DNA of 64,000 nucleotides, from the NCBI RefSeq assembly GCF_008831285.2, contig NC_045140.1, positions 27,236,131 through 27,300,130 of the forward strand, given 5' to 3'. Origin of the DNA: Nymphaea colorata. Lineage: Eukaryota; Streptophyta; Magnoliopsida; Nymphaeales; Nymphaeaceae. The position numbers and the translations under genes are program-made. Position 1 is the first letter of the stretch; every line of letters begins with the position of its first letter. Positions 10,721 to 22,889 of this stretch are shown in pieces. The notes under the pieces are model-generated. The model did no database searches. It saw only the letters and a program-made list of their open reading frames with translations, and had not been told where the DNA came from.

Positions 10721-13496
10721 AAGTTTTCCTTAAACTACGCATATAAATTTTATTTAGCCCGCTGCTCGATTTTTTTAATACTTTCTGTTCAGTTACGCTG
10801 CAAAGCATGTCGGGGAAAATCCCCATCATTTATTAACAAAATATTTTTTATCTGGTTAAGAGTTCTTTTAGAACTTGTTTGACTGACACTTTAAAATTAG
10901 GCTTTTAAAGTGTTTGGATAAAGTACAATTTGAGAAAAACTTAGCCGAGACAAAAGCTGGTTTTGAAAAAAAAAACTGGTATCTGATAGATAAGTATCTG
11001 ATTGATGATGGGGCAGACTTAGGTTGATTATTTGGTATTCGAGCAAACCCGATTAAAAAAATATGTCAAGTCGGTCTGGCACGAGTCAAGTATTACGAGC
11101 TCGACCTGACTATATATATGCATTTAAAATTCATTTTGAAAGAATTATTATATGAAAAACATAATAATTAATTAAAATACAAGACATCCTAAATGTAATA
11201 AAATAACTAGAAGCTGAAACTTAAAAACCTCGACATTGGCCAATGAATCAAATCTTGGGTCTGTTCTGACCCCAGCAAAAAGAGATGCTTTTGGTTTCTC
11301 CGGACTGGACCCGCCGACCCTACGAGTCACTGGAGTCGTAGAAAATCTGTTATACGACTTGAAAGTGGAGCCCCTTTGGTAAGATTGGGCACGGTCTAAC
11401 TCAACTTTTGACAAAGTGGGCCTCGACTGACTTGAAATCTTTGCCGTCCGCCTACCTAGGGTCAGTGTCGACCATCAACTTTATGTTTGTCAAATACCGA
11501 TTTAATATCCACCAATATTTTTGAAAATTTTTAATATTTCATATTTTAATATCTCATAAACTCTTAATAAGTTGTCATGAGTTTTTAAGAATGTCATCAG
11601 CGACACATAAAAAGTTTTTAAGAAAGTAATCGCTGATGCACCAAGAATTTCCAACTGAGTCAATTGCTACTATCATATTCCGATATATATATATATATAT
11701 CATTGCTATTTAAAAGAGAAAAAAAAGCATTGACACTGCATTGAATGCTGTTTAGTAGGAAAAAACTGAAGAAGACGGTTGGCTGGTAAGAGGAGTAGCA
11801 TGCAGAGTAACCCAACGTCTACCCTTCTGTTTATTTAGTATAGACGATGAAGTTACAAAAGAACAGCTCTAGCTAAATTCGTGGTCACCTTTTGGAAAGC
11901 ATGGCATCTAAGGTGGAAAATTTTGGTAAAGTATGGCCATAGTACGTCACATGAGCCACCCTCTTAACGTAAAGAAGAAGGTGAAACAACAAGAAACTTC
12001 ACGGTGATGGGCAAGGGCAGGTGCAATGAAACTGCTACACGGTCGAATCAGTAGTCTTGCAATTTTTCTTTTCGAAATGATAGTTGTATAGAAGCGTTCC
12101 ACATGCTTCAAAACAACAAAATAGATGCTTTCATTTGTTATGTGATTGCCTTACAAACATAGTTTCCAATTAGTTTTTTAGGGCTGTTTCTCTCGCCTCC
12201 ACTTGTTTATATCGTAGACCAATGTAGCAGAAATCAATCCCTCATGAATTGAATCTGCAGGGCTGCAGAACCGGTGAGTCAGTGGCTTCACATTTGATGG
12301 AGGCCGGAACGTGAGCTCTACATTAGATGGAGGCCTGAAATCACGGGCAAAGTTGGGTACAAATTTCTAGCTGAGAGGCACTTGAATCACTAGCCCAAGA
12401 ATGGTGCTTATTTAATTTTTGAGTTATGAAGTTGTAATTTTAAACGTTTCAATCAAAATTTTAATGAGCGAACCCATGTATCTCTGCTACTGGTTCGTTT
12501 TTCGATTCAAATTTGCTTTTGTCTTTCTGTCTACTGGAATCTTCGTCTTGATGTTGGACATGTACCAAGAAAGACTGCGACGACTAAAAATTCCATTTCT
12601 TTTTGGAATTGTTAACAGACACTTGGAAAATCTCCTACATTTCTCAATTACAACGATTGTGTTTCGTTTAAAATGAGAAATTGGCTTTCCAAATAGTGTA
12701 TCTTTACTGCATAAACGATCCTCTCATTCTTTTTATTACCTAACTTTTAATTTTCATCAAAACATTTGTGTTTGATTCAATAATGCATATGACTTTATGT
12801 TATTACAACTGAACAAACGAATGCATGTGACATGTGAGCCCCACGACGTACTTATTATCCGAATGACCAACATAAATACTTATTCCAATGTTACTGTCGA
12901 TACTGTCAAAGTTAGAATCTGTGCTCGTGATTCACATTACCAAATTCGGTATTTATTTCAAATCCTTTGCATCAATACAGCTCTGGACCTTGTGGGCCGG
13001 TGAGAGAATGATGCAGGTCTCGGCTCCCATTTGAACATTGAAATTAGTCTTAACTTAGTCGTGAGTAAGGACAAATTAGGGTTCGTTAAACTTAATCCAT
13101 TTTGCATTTAACTAATAGCTTAGTATGTTCGACTAAGCTAAGACTATGCTTAACACTAACTAAAACTCAAGCAAATGATTAGACAAACAAGAGGAACAAC
13201 TAACAAAGCTTGAATATCTTTTCCTTGTCAACTTATAACTGTCCGTACAAAAATGAACTCATGTCCCATTATATAGAGAAAGGAATGGTTTGGATCGGGA
13301 TCCGCGTACAAGTATTAGAAACTAATTACATCCAGTTAAGCAGATATAGATCTAGTACATAGGTATTTATATTAAGGACTAAGGTCCAAATAACCAAACA
13401 AATTCCAAAACGGAAGTCTAAATGAACTATTAAATCTCATTACAATCCAAAATAAGTTGGATCTGGAATCTGGATCTATCTGCCTCAGGCTCTCCA
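10721..13496. other. no gene seen
   Basis: No supported gene. Positions 11030-11460 contain repeated 'gagc', 'gacc' and 'ggacccgcc' words like edges of plant DNA elements, but no element could be delimited. A (TA)n run lies at about 11681-11700. The 85-codon open frame near 12419-12676 has no recognisable motif and is not called. Confidence 0.5.
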
Positions 13497-14266
13497 TCAT
13501 TCTCCAAACTTAAGATCCTTAGGGATGGGTTCAAGAGCTTCCTCAACTTCAATTTTGGTATGGCCGTATTTGATCACATCAGTGCAACTCATTTGGGCAA
13601 GCTTGCTGTATCGACAAAACCAGAAACATGGCCTACTCAAATATGACCATGAACAAGCTAGGCAGCCATGAACCTGACCCGATGACCCTACGCTTGACCA
13701 GAACTGCCTTAGCTTCTGGAGGGCCAATGCTCCGTTATTCTTGTTACGAGGAAATGAACATTATTTGATGCGTAACATTTCATCAAAATATAGTAGCAAG
13801 TTTGCACTCCTGGTTGGTTCTAATGCTTTTGCTTATGACAAAGGAAGCAAAGGCCTCGGCATGAATTAAATTGGTCGCTCATGAAGTACTGTAAACAGTA
13901 ACACAGTAGAAACTTTCTGAGATTCTGATAAAAAGATCGATGGCCCTTTATAATGGAATTTGATGGGGATCAAGCTCATTTCTTCAGTATGCATAGACCA
14001 CCCAAATCATTATCAGACTATCTCTCTCTATCTTAAACAGCCAATGAAAAGCACACAATTGTTATTACATATTAAGCATGTATGTATATATATTAGTTAA
14101 TGGGATAAATTAAGCAACAGAGGACGGTGGATGACATGCGTGGGATGTATGGGCGGGGATAGACAACATCCACCCTAACAATTTATTCCATATAGAGGAG
14201 AGAGCCTATGGTCCTCTTTATTACATGGCCAGAAGGACAAGCGAAATGCAGGCATGTTCTGTATAT
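13497..14266 (-). repeat. PR-1 unit 3' flank, copy 2
   Basis: Two linked modules. At 13560-13740 a block with CAAGCT(A/T)GGCAGCCATGAACC recurs near 52720, and a weaker form lies near 59480-59590. At 13741-14266 the block repeats the start of the window. In PR-1 sense it includes two AATAAA signals, at 14217-14222 and 14182-14187, about 45 and 80 bp after the stop codon of the gene at 14267. These are the likely polyadenylation signals. Confidence 0.8.
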
Positions 14267-14761
14267 CTAATAGGGACTCTCCCCTACAACGTTACCAGCA
14301 GGGTCGTAGTTGCAGGTGATGAAGATGGCACCACTGTTACACGTGACCTTGGCGCAACCCAGCCGCACAGAGTTGCGCCACACCACCTGAGTGTAGTGCC
14401 CGCACACCTTATCAGTAGCACAGGTGTTGGTGCTGTAGTCGTAGTCACTCTTTTCAGACACCCAAGAGTTCACGGCGTCAACTGCAGTGTAGTCACGCCC
14501 ACTGCCCCAGAAGATGTTCTCCCCATACTGGCCGCCAGAGTGCACCAGGCTGCAGTCCCCGATCCTTTGGTTTGCATAGTTCTGGGCGTAGGCTGCAACG
14601 GTGTCGTCCCAAGAGATTGGACCGACACCAACCTCGGCACGAGCGGTATTGTGAGCATCAACAAAGTCTTGAGGTGAGTCTTGAGCGTGATTGCCATGGA
14701 TTAGCATTCCAACGCCCAGCAGTAGGGAGACCCAAACAAGTGCATGAGTGGAGAGCTCCAT
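14267..14761 (-). CDS. PR1: pathogenesis-related protein 1 (PR-1), intact copy 2
   Basis: This is an intronless PR-1 gene of 164 codons, the usual family length. An in-frame ATG four codons upstream exists, but this start is preferred because it aligns with the M-E/R-x-S-x-x-A-L start of the other copies. Residues 1-26 form a signal peptide with a hydrophobic core ([12 protein letters not shown]), and cleavage after HA would leave an N-terminal Gln as in other PR-1 proteins. The CAP domain follows: AHN (about 35), [20 protein letters not shown] and ITCNYDP. All four CAP-cavity residues (His, Glu, Glu, His) and six cysteines are present. The tail [11 protein letters not shown] follows CNYD and fits the CAPE peptide signature. 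PR-1 proteins are secreted to the apoplast, induced in defence, and some bind sterols. TATA box at 14868-14875. Confidence 0.96.
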   Translation of the reverse strand: MELSTHALVWVSLLLGVGMLIHGNHAQDSPQDFVDAHNTARAEVGVGPISWDDTVAAYAQNYANQRIGDCSLVHSGGQYGENIFWGSGRDYTAVDAVNSWVSEKSDYDYSTNTCATDKVCGHYTQVVWRNSVRLGCAKVTCNSGAIFITCNYDPAGNVVGESPY

Positions 14762-14867
14762 CTGGGTGATCACACGAAAGAGAAAAAAAGAACAGCTCTA
14801 GAAAGCAGGTTCTTCCTTAAGTGGAGCTAGATTTTGGGCTTGTGATAGAAGAAGGTGAGGTCGCCAA

Positions 14868-14875
14868 ATTTATAG
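14868..14875 (-). promoter_or_regulatory. TATA box of PR-1 copy 2
   Basis: CTATAAAT on the minus strand, within the conserved block GCTCTATAAATTTGG, 107 bp upstream of the chosen ATG. The same block lies upstream of every PR-1 copy whose 5' end survives. Confidence 0.85.
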
Positions 14876-14879
14876 AGCA

Positions 14880-15515
14880 TCATGGGCGTAAGGGCATGCT
14901 GGTTACCTTCGTCATCATCTTTGAAAAGTATGTTCTCCTACCATGCACAGCATGAACGGGCTCGCTGGTTAGCTTCCTTATCAGCTTTGAAAAGCACGCC
15001 ATCCAATATTGAAAGTTGTCCTGAAGTTTCGGCAGCTAGTACGTTCTGTGAGTACGTGGCCCACATATTAGTATAGAAAGGAAATGAAACTTCGCAGGAA
15101 ATTAATTAATGGAGACACGAAAGGATCAGGAGCAATGGAGCTCGACATGCAAAAAGCATCTTTTATATTTTCCTAATCAAAATGGAGGTTGAAATTTACT
15201 CAGAGAAGCAACAGGAGACTCTGATGCTTGAGAATCGAAATATGTATCATACGAGTACATATCAAACTCACAAATTCATCATATATCGTGAAACCACGAA
15301 TTTACAAGTTATCGTATTTGTTATCCTCATCTACAAATAAGGCCTGTCCATTCTCGACACATCCGGTCGTTGGTATCGGATATTCTTCAGGTAACGTCTT
15401 CATATCGCGAGTTATATTGGAAAACAATGGTAAGTCCATATGTATACAATTTTATTGAGATCTAATCTTCACGCTACTATCTAAGGTGAAATATCAAAGA
15501 AGCGGTCGAATAACT

Positions 15516-15554
<39 letters not shown>

Positions 15555-16500
15555 AACTACTGTTTCCTTAGATATCTTATAATTAGAATCCCTTTTTTCT
15601 GATCCAGTTCCTCGTAAACTCCAATTAGATTCAAACATGATACACTTTTTTTTTTTCTTGAAAGATACATGAGCAAAACAATCAACCTATTAATATTGAG
15701 AGATTTCTGACCGGTAGTTTGAACGGCTGCTTTCCAATCAGGCGGGTGTCCCAATCTACGTTCTCGGAAAATTTTGAATAATCCAGGTCGCGCAAAGTCC
15801 CACCTATCGATGGAGTAGTAGTCTTATGGTTAATTGCCTGTGTGTGACCATGTCCATGGCCAAAGAAAAATGGTCATGAAGATGAGGTTATAAGGAAAAG
15901 AAGAAAGAGAACAGTTGATGACCAGTACCAGACGGCTGTGATATTGGTATATCTACTTCCAATATCGCCAGGAATGGCGGTCAGGGCTGAGCACTCAATT
16001 TTTTCTCTGAAGGATTTCTACTCATCTGAAAGAAAAAAAGTGGCCAAGTAATGAACAAGACGTTCATGACGGCCACGGCATGAGCAGCCGTGCCTAATAT
16101 TCAAGCCGGTTTGGACGAGAGACTGGGCGGCCAAGGTGAAGACCGAGAAGAACCAAACTATATATGTTTACTAATAATTAAGCAAGTGGCCGAAGTAGCG
16201 ACGGCGAACTTTGAGATGAGTTGTGCTACTGGGTCACGGTGATGGAGATCCGTTTGTTGTGACGCACAGGTGGTGGGTCTCATCAGCTTTTACATTCATA
16301 TAAACGGACAGCAGAAACTACGAGCTGATCATCAACTACTCCATCCAAAATACTGTTTCTCTCTTCTTATGGCCTTACCAGAGACGAGATATTTTATGCT
16401 TACCCTAAAAGATTCTCTGATCAGAGAACGTAGAACTCGCTCTTCAGATTACCTTCCCTTCCTTTATAAGTTTTCTCATTTTCTTCTTTAGTTCAATTAA
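14880..16500 (-). repeat. PR-1 copy 2 upstream region
   Basis: No gene. The stretch holds the promoter-distal part of the unit. It matches 10245-10720 in blocks, and the part near 15200-15260 matches 53710-53760 (GAGAATCGAA words). A (TA)n microsatellite lies at about 15521-15551. Confidence 0.65.
15519..15552. repeat. (TA)n microsatellite
   Basis: An uninterrupted TA run in the PR-1 copy 2 upstream region. The diverged copy at 10245-10720 carries a much shorter run at 10637-10650 in the same place, so the locus has changed in length since duplication. Confidence 0.95.
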
Positions 16501-16517
16501 TTTCAGTGTTGCTACTC

Positions 16518-16553
<36 letters not shown>

Positions 16554-17739
16554 CGTTCATGGGCATATTTTATCCCCTCCTCCACTTGTTTATCCAAGTA
16601 ATTTTTTTGGATACATTCTAAAACCCCACTTGGATTGTAAAAGATGGTTAAATGAAACAGCGTTACGGCTGGGGCGGCATCAGCTTTTGGTACTAATATG
16701 TAAATAGTGCACCATGAAGCAGCCTTGAACCCTTGGGAATGAAGGGAAAGAAATGAAGGTTTTGGCCTTCACTCAGATGATGGGATTAGCCTTTCGCTCA
16801 CCTAAAAATAAAACAGTATTCTAGATTTGGTACTCAGTCGATTATTTAAGCTCAATTGGTCAAAATCCTAAATATTAAAAACAGTTTAAGGAAGCTGGAA
16901 TCCGGCACCCTTGAATTTGCCTATCGAATCAAATCCGCTTGATGTTGATTCGATTCAAATGGGTCGATTTTGAACCAGCAAAAAATGATCCGGTGCCAAA
17001 GTCTCCGGCAATTGTCCGGGACTGTTCCTGTCCATCCTAAAGATTCCCGCAAATGCCATCATCTGTTTCTTACTTGAACTATGTCTAGAAATTAAACCCT
17101 TTCAAAAGTTACGTTATAAATGAAAAAAAATTTGAAACGGTAAAGAATATATGCGCTGGAGAAGAAAGGCAATTTGGACAGCCCAAGGCATGTTCGAAGT
17201 TCTCAATTCTAATTATGTTATAGTAAATATTAATATCATGAATGCAAGGGATCTAATTTGCCATATATTAACAGACTTTTGAAATTTGCCATGTCTACAC
17301 AATATAAAGGATAACAAACTTGAGAATTAATAATCAAAGATTAACAATGTGCAGAGCCCAAAAAACATATATAATAATTAGATATAATTAAGCAAAAACG
17401 GTCACATTTTAGAACTGGTTTTTTCAAATTTTCTCATCTAGGATCCGCCACATATATATTAACATATTGTTCTCATACATATAACAAATGTTCTATTGTT
17501 CTCACATATAACAAATTTAGATTTCTGTGTTGGGGCCCAGGCTTTCAGTGTTTCCATTACGTCGAACTTTTCATTGTTCGATGAGTTCCGATCGGGCGTC
17601 AGTTCGTGGAAAAGTTCATATATATGTTGAAAATACCTAACTTAGTGCTACTGCTTTCGCTCATGTACATAGTTGGTCGCATGTAAATCTCGTGTAAATT
17701 TTTGTACTCGTGTTCTTGTATATTAATGGGATAATTAAA
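16501..17739. other. no gene; (TA)n run
   Basis: A (TA)n run at about 16518-16543 is followed by (CA)n. Positions 16880-17035 hold 'gattcgattc' and 'ccgg' words like a short DNA-element edge. No supported gene. Confidence 0.5.
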
Positions 17740-17935
17740 TAGACGTTGTCTTCACTTGCAGAAAAATGGATCGCTTTCGTTAAATGGTGCAGTTTCTTAT
17801 TTAAATGACAAAACTTCAAGACTTTATGGGGCTCATATTTTCGGCCCACTCCGAGAAAAGGATTGGATCTGCTTTTGTGGACCTACCACTTCTGAATGGT
17901 TAATTTACAAAAAAAAATTGACCCCCTTAACGAAG
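17740..17935 (+). repeat. dispersed repeat shared with 45219-45420
   Basis: Matches 45219-45420 in blocks: GCAGAAAAATGG, GGTGCAGTTT(C/G)TTATTTAAA, TATTTTCGGCCCA, GATTGGATCT, TGGTTAATTTACAAA against TGGTCAATTTATAAA. Neither copy keeps a common reading frame, so the open frames over it are not called. The parent element is not identified. Confidence 0.65.
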
Positions 17936-19609
17936 ATTATCGATCATTGCTCCGTCAAGTGCGTTGTGCAGCTTGTAGTTTCCTACATTGTTGCTTTGCA
18001 AGACTTTTATGTTACGATAAGGAGATTAATTTGGCAGCCTGTGCCTTGTCGCGAATATATAGTATAGTGGCTAGACAGACCTGGGCTTTTCTTCCTTCTT
18101 TGCGTCACTCATAATACTTTTTTTCTAAACTTAGGCAGCACGTTGTTGAAGATATGTGTGTTTTAGAAGAGTCGTTGTCATTGAATATTGCAAGAAAAAG
18201 ATAAAATGCATGACATGACCTTTGTCATTGATAATGAAGAACATGTAGGTGGAGAAGAAAACCCTCGCTCGGGTAACTGTTCGGAAGAATAGGCAGACTC
18301 AAAGAAATTCATAGCCGGCCCTCCGACATTGAACTGATGGTGTCTTCATCTTCTTGTGTTCTTCACGTGACTACGTTGGCATACGTTAAATTTTATTTTT
18401 TGTATATATTCTTTTCTTTTCGTAGTTTTTATTTGTCAGTGTTTTTATTTTTTTTTTTAATTTTCCCCTTAAACTAACGGTATATTTTCCAAACCAAATT
18501 TTTATTGTGTTTTGCTACCATCAAAACATATTTTAAGTTTTAAAAATCATCGAACTAAATTTTCACTAACCGAGTTAGATAATGTCGCTAACCAAACATC
18601 CGCTATGATTTTGGTCCGAAAATGATTTTCAGAATGCTGTTTGCTACACATGGATTGTTCTGTTTACCTCAGCCTGACTGACTAATGAAAACCGACTCAT
18701 CAGAATAAAAAAGGGGACGTGAATGAAGGTAACGAGTGTGCATTGTCCCGACCGGGTCGCTTGGTGCCGAGGAACAAAAGAACGTCATCGACGATTTCTG
18801 TCACGGCCGTCTGTTACCGAACGACCTTGAAGGTTGACGGGGGGGACAGGGCGCCGCGTTTGATGGAGACAAGGCCTCCATCTAATTGGCGTCCTCCATC
18901 TAAATAAAACGATGGCTGGTTGGCCTTCAAGGGAGGAGACCTTCTTACCAGTGGTTGGATCTGGGTAATCCTTGCTTCACTTATCCGGATCAGCACCACC
19001 AGACCCGGTCGAGTCACTGTCCCAAAACTAATGGTGAGGAGCCTAGCTCCCCGCGATCTATCATAGAAAAAGACTTTCTTATTCGCTCCCTCATTTGATA
19101 TGTAATATTTTACCATGATTTTGGTAATATTTGATAGTATTTTTTTACAGGCAAGGTTCCCATATGAAAAGTGCCTGATTTGAGCTATCGCTTCTGCTAA
19201 CAGCTACCAAACAGGGGCCCCGGCTCGAAGTTTGTAAAGTGTGAACTTTCATCCTCATTTTCTTAAACATTATTGTCCCCAATACTTATTATAATCTGAA
19301 AAATGGTGGTCTTTGGTTACAGAAAAACGAATTGCTTTCATTGGAGCAAATTTTTCTTTAAATGGGCATGATACCTGCAGGGATATGATTATAGCATGTA
19401 AAAAAGACCTGGATCAATCATTTCATTTTTTTTTTCTTTTGGTGGATTGGACAGACAGCATAATATGATAAGAGGCTTTCTAGGACAGCAGAAATAAATT
19501 TGATATCTAATGGCTGTTATTGTACATGCAAGTTATATAAAGAAGGATGCAAGTGCAAATGATTTAAGTTGTTAAAACTTAATACATCTGCAAGCTTATT
19601 ACAATTTGA
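17936..19609. other. no gene seen
   Basis: No supported gene. Positions 18720-19060 are less AT-rich and include a 100-codon minus-strand open frame with no recognisable domain. It may be element debris and is not called. Confidence 0.45.
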
Positions 19610-19800
19610 AAACAGAATTAAGAAATTGACAATCTGAAACGCAATTGCACAGAAATTGTGGGATATTAGATTGTATCAATCGAGTCCTTGCTGAAAAACT
19701 TATTGATGGAAAATGTTGGCCAGTAGACTGTGAACCAGATGATTTTTATTTCTTTCAATTTCCCTTTCTCAAATGGCAATGCCCTTTGATTTCTTGAACC
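19610..19800 (-). repeat. PR-1 distal upstream module fragment
   Basis: A diverged copy of the module found upstream of the PR-1 genes at 57290-57400 and 63230-63350: an AGAAATTG-(T/C)-(A/G)-like opening, a GGATATTAGATTGTATC block, then TTGATGGAAAATGTTGGCCAG followed by a GTGAACC-like word. No PR-1 gene is attached. Confidence 0.55.
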
Positions 19801-20141
19801 TGTCAGCAGGAAGATGCATGCATATCATTCCTTTAGTTTTCTTCCTAAACCACTACCTTGCAATCCTTTTCATTAAAAAGCCTTACATTTCTACTTCAAC
19901 ACTCTAAACCGTGGACGCACTTAACGACACGCACAAAGAAACACTTCTAGAAAAGGCCTCAATAATTTCTGCTTCCGATTTTATAAATGGCAGTTCATAC
20001 TCGTTCGTAAAAGGGTCTTAAATTTCGTCCTTGTCAGCGACATGTTATTGAGCGTTTCTGCAAGTGGCAGCCTGGCTACATGCAAGAGGGTAAAAAGAAA
20101 GATATCACAGGCTGCCATTGGTACATCCAATGGTTGGTATC

Positions 20142-20145
<4 letters not shown>

Positions 20146-20212
<67 letters not shown>
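20146..20212. repeat. compound (TG)n(TA)n(GA)n microsatellite
   Basis: A short TG run passes into (TA)n and then (GA)n without interruption. Open frames through it on both strands are artefacts of the repeat. Confidence 0.97.
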
Positions 20213-20214
<2 letters not shown>

Positions 20215-20659
20215 CACGCCTTCCACTTTTGCCTTCTTAGTGACTGACTGCGTCAAAATATATAAGTTGGTTAAAGAGTCAATTGATTTGTATTGAATTA
20301 ATGTAACTAATTGAGACCTGGTTTTCTTTTCCTTCATTGAGTCACTCCCAATCTTCTAAACTTGGCGGTACGTTCTTGATGACATATATGTATGCTTAAC
20401 TTAGAAGAATGGTTGTGGTCATAGAATATTGCAACAGAAGAAGCAGCACAACACATTACTGTAGTAGGAGCTGTTCAAGTTGCAACAAACGAAAAAACTT
20501 TTCGCCAACTTAACGAGCCGAACAAAGCTGAAACGGTTCGTCTACCCTGGTAAGCCTCCTCCCCCTGCAACTCGTCCCCGCTGGGGAAGAAAGGCTCGAC
20601 CCTAGAGTAAGTGATGTCTCAATCTTACAGTTTTCCCTCCTGCACCCAGGCAGGCGGCC

Positions 20660-21700
20660 TTTATAGAAATGCTCTCATTTACATGTAAATGAGAACTACT
20701 GCCAGTTTATTCATTAACATGGAAATATAAACTACTGGCTTTTGAAATAAATTAAAACTATGCGATCAAGTTCATAGTTCACTTCCGGTCAACGTTTTCC
20801 ATCATTTACTTTTTCATCCGGGATCCAATACAATCTAATTTCTTACAACTTCTGTGCAATTATAGGAATAAATTAAATTCATAAGATGAGGTTCATTGTT
20901 GACTTGCCGTCAACGTTTTCATCATTTACTTTTTGATCTGGGATCCAATACTATCTAATTTCTTACAACTTCTTTGCAATCACAATTCGCAAATCAATTT
21001 CGCAACTGCTCCTTCCGATATTTTAATTAACCTTGAAGATACATTGATATCTTAACAGTTGATGCTTGCGTCTTCTTCTGTTTTCTTTTCTTTTTTTTGG
21101 CAATTTGCAAGTAATTATATGAGACTCTAGACATCAAGTTTGAAAAAGATTAATTCACTAATCCTATATTATGAAATCCTATTCAGGCATCAAACCAGAA
21201 TCGTTTGAAAGTTGGCGATATAAATTGTGAACTTTAGGCCGAAGTTTGTCGAGTTTGATGATGATCTCGTATTATAAATACTTGGATTCTCAATCACCAA
21301 AGCCTCCACATGCTTCTCTGAGTTTCACGTACAAAAAATATAAGAGATTTCATGAATTATAACGGCACTGTTTCGTGTGCAGCTCCATTGCTCATGACAA
21401 TTTATCATCGCCATCTGTTTCTTGTTAAGTTTCATCTTCTTTATATTAAAATCTGGGCCATGCATGCATGTATGGGTTTGTCTTTACGGAATAAATCGTA
21501 AGGGTGGACATTGACCTGCCCCCTGTGTCCTGCTCATGTTACAGGCCAACTTCATGTCCGTAGTAGTTTTCTAGTACCGTTTGCGTGATTACTTCATGAT
21601 AAAAGATTGTGTGATTTTTCTTTCATGTTAGTCTGATCTGCATGCGCCGGCTATGCGTGGTGAGTTAATGAGCTTGATCCCCATCAAATTCCATTGGACA
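20660..21700 (+). repeat. inverted, gene-less PR-1 unit
   Basis: This segment carries PR-1 flanking modules in the opposite orientation to the rest of the cluster. Positions 20763-20985 hold two tandem copies of the distal module (GGTCAACGTTTTCCATCATT against GTCAACGTTTTCATCATTTA, each followed by a GGGATCCAATAC block), the reverse complement of 53990-54110. Positions 21060-21240 match the reverse complement of 53810-53930 (CATCAAACCAGAATCGT). Positions 21280-21330 match the reverse complement of 53700-53770 (CTCAATCACCAAAGCCTCC). Positions 21490-21695 match the sense 3' flank (TAAGGGTGGAC and AGCTTGATCCCCATCAAATT). No CAP coding sequence remains between promoter side and 3' side. Part of 20660-20760 instead runs parallel to 54735-54835, so the segment is itself rearranged. 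Confidence 0.7.
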
Positions 21701-22335
21701 TGCATCATCTTTAATTTGAGCCCATATATAATCTCCGGAGGTTCCAAGAGTTGTACATGCATGCTACAATTATATTTCTAGCTACAGGCCAAATTAAATC
21801 AAACAGTGACGTGAGTAAGCGATTCCTATCATGCGGAAGAAGGAATGAAAATAGTGGCGCTTTTCTGCAAATGTAAAGCACGTATGAGTTAATTGGGAAA
21901 ACCATAGAGTTGGTTTAGTTGCAGATCTGACTCATATAAAATCTGCTTACCAAGGACACATATGGATCCAGTTCGGGGACTGATTTTCACAAAGTTGGGT
22001 TTCATGATTCTTGTCCTTTTCAAAGAACGCTTCTCGTATCAGATACAAGTTTTTGTAACCAGTGTATCTCCTGATCAGTGGTTTGAATTTATGCAAACGC
22101 AAAAGCTGATGAGAAAAGCCGAGGCTCGCGTCCTTTTCATCAGGTCGTGAGCAAATTAAAACCCCAATGCCAAACCGGCCGGCTTAAGACAGACGGCAGA
22201 GAGTCATCGCCGCCGATTCTTGGAGAAAATCTTGAAAGCTCAAAAATCTGTGACCGTGAGCCTCCTTTTTGAAAGTCGTGTTCAAACGTAATGGTTAAAG
22301 ATAAAATAAAATGAAATAAAATTATAGAATTCGGT
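21701..22335. other. no gene seen
   Basis: No supported gene. A 62-codon plus-strand open frame at 21962-22150 lacks recognisable motifs and is not called. Confidence 0.45.
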
Positions 22336-22389
22336 TTAAGCAGCCACCACCGACTTCTTCTCTCCGGGGCCGCTGGCCATTGTGAGTTG

Positions 22390-22440
22390 TCATATTCCAA
22401 GGCCCAGCAGTAAGCAGAGCCAAACAAGGGCGCCAGCCAT
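22390..22440 (-). pseudogene. PR-1 relic: signal peptide only
   Basis: An ATG at 22438-22440 opens MAGALVWLCLLLGLGI and then a TGA at 22390-22392. The 16 residues match the start of the intact PR-1 signal peptides (for example GALVWICLLGLGM at 62875). No CAP domain follows on the left: the homology ends within the signal peptide and unrelated sequence begins. The leader GCTGATCACAAG-like block and the TATA box are conserved upstream, so this is the 5' stub of a PR-1 copy whose body was lost. Confidence 0.88.
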
Positions 22441-22553
22441 TTTGGCTGATCACAAGAAAAAAGCAAAAGAAAAGAGATGCAGAAGAACAGCTCTAGAAAG
22501 CCACTACTTCCTTATGTGGAGCTTGTGATACAATAATGTGGAGAGGTTGCCAA

Positions 22554-22561
22554 ATTTATAG
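22554..22561 (-). promoter_or_regulatory. TATA box of the PR-1 relic
   Basis: CTATAAAT on the minus strand in the conserved block GTCTATAAATTTGGCAACCT, about 115 bp upstream of the relic ATG. The core promoter outlived its gene, so a short transcript is conceivable. Confidence 0.75.
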
Positions 22562-22621
22562 ACCACCATGCAAATCTTCAATTATATATATATAAACATG
22601 GAAGGGGCAGCAAAAAGTGAA

Positions 22622-22653
22622 GGCATGGTTGACTATATATAGTCAACCATGCC
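22622..22653. promoter_or_regulatory. 32-bp perfect palindrome with two W-box cores
   Basis: The half-site GGCATGGTTGACTATA is followed directly by its exact reverse complement. Each half contains TTGACT, a match to the WRKY W-box (TTGACY), facing each other across TATATATA. It lies about 60-90 bp upstream of the relic TATA box. Binding is inferred from motif identity only. Confidence 0.85.
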
Positions 22654-22889
22654 ATTAATTTTTGTTATCCCTTCGACGCAGGGGGCGCGCCTATGCCCAC
22701 CCCAACCAAATGAGAAAAATATATATATAGTGTAAAAATTAATTAATTTTTTTTTTTTGCTTTCATGTATTTTTTTTAGTGTGAGTTAAGTTTAACCCTA
22801 CCCAAATCCAACCCACAAAACTCATCCCCCATTTAACCCACCTACGAAAAAAATCTTGACTCCACCCCTGCTTCCACGCTAATATATAC

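Noticed and set aside
18814-19116. A 100-codon minus-strand frame in a less AT-rich patch
   Set aside because: No domain or homologous copy in the window. It could be element debris, but nothing supports a gene.
20042-20337. Open frames of 84 and 118 codons across the (TA)n(GA)n run
   Set aside because: Their length comes from the microsatellite (repeated YI and RE dipeptides), and no domain is present.
22336-22380. A 14-codon minus-strand frame (MASGPGEKKSVVAA) just left of the PR-1 relic
   Set aside because: Too short to judge and no family recognised. It may be chance sequence at a breakpoint.
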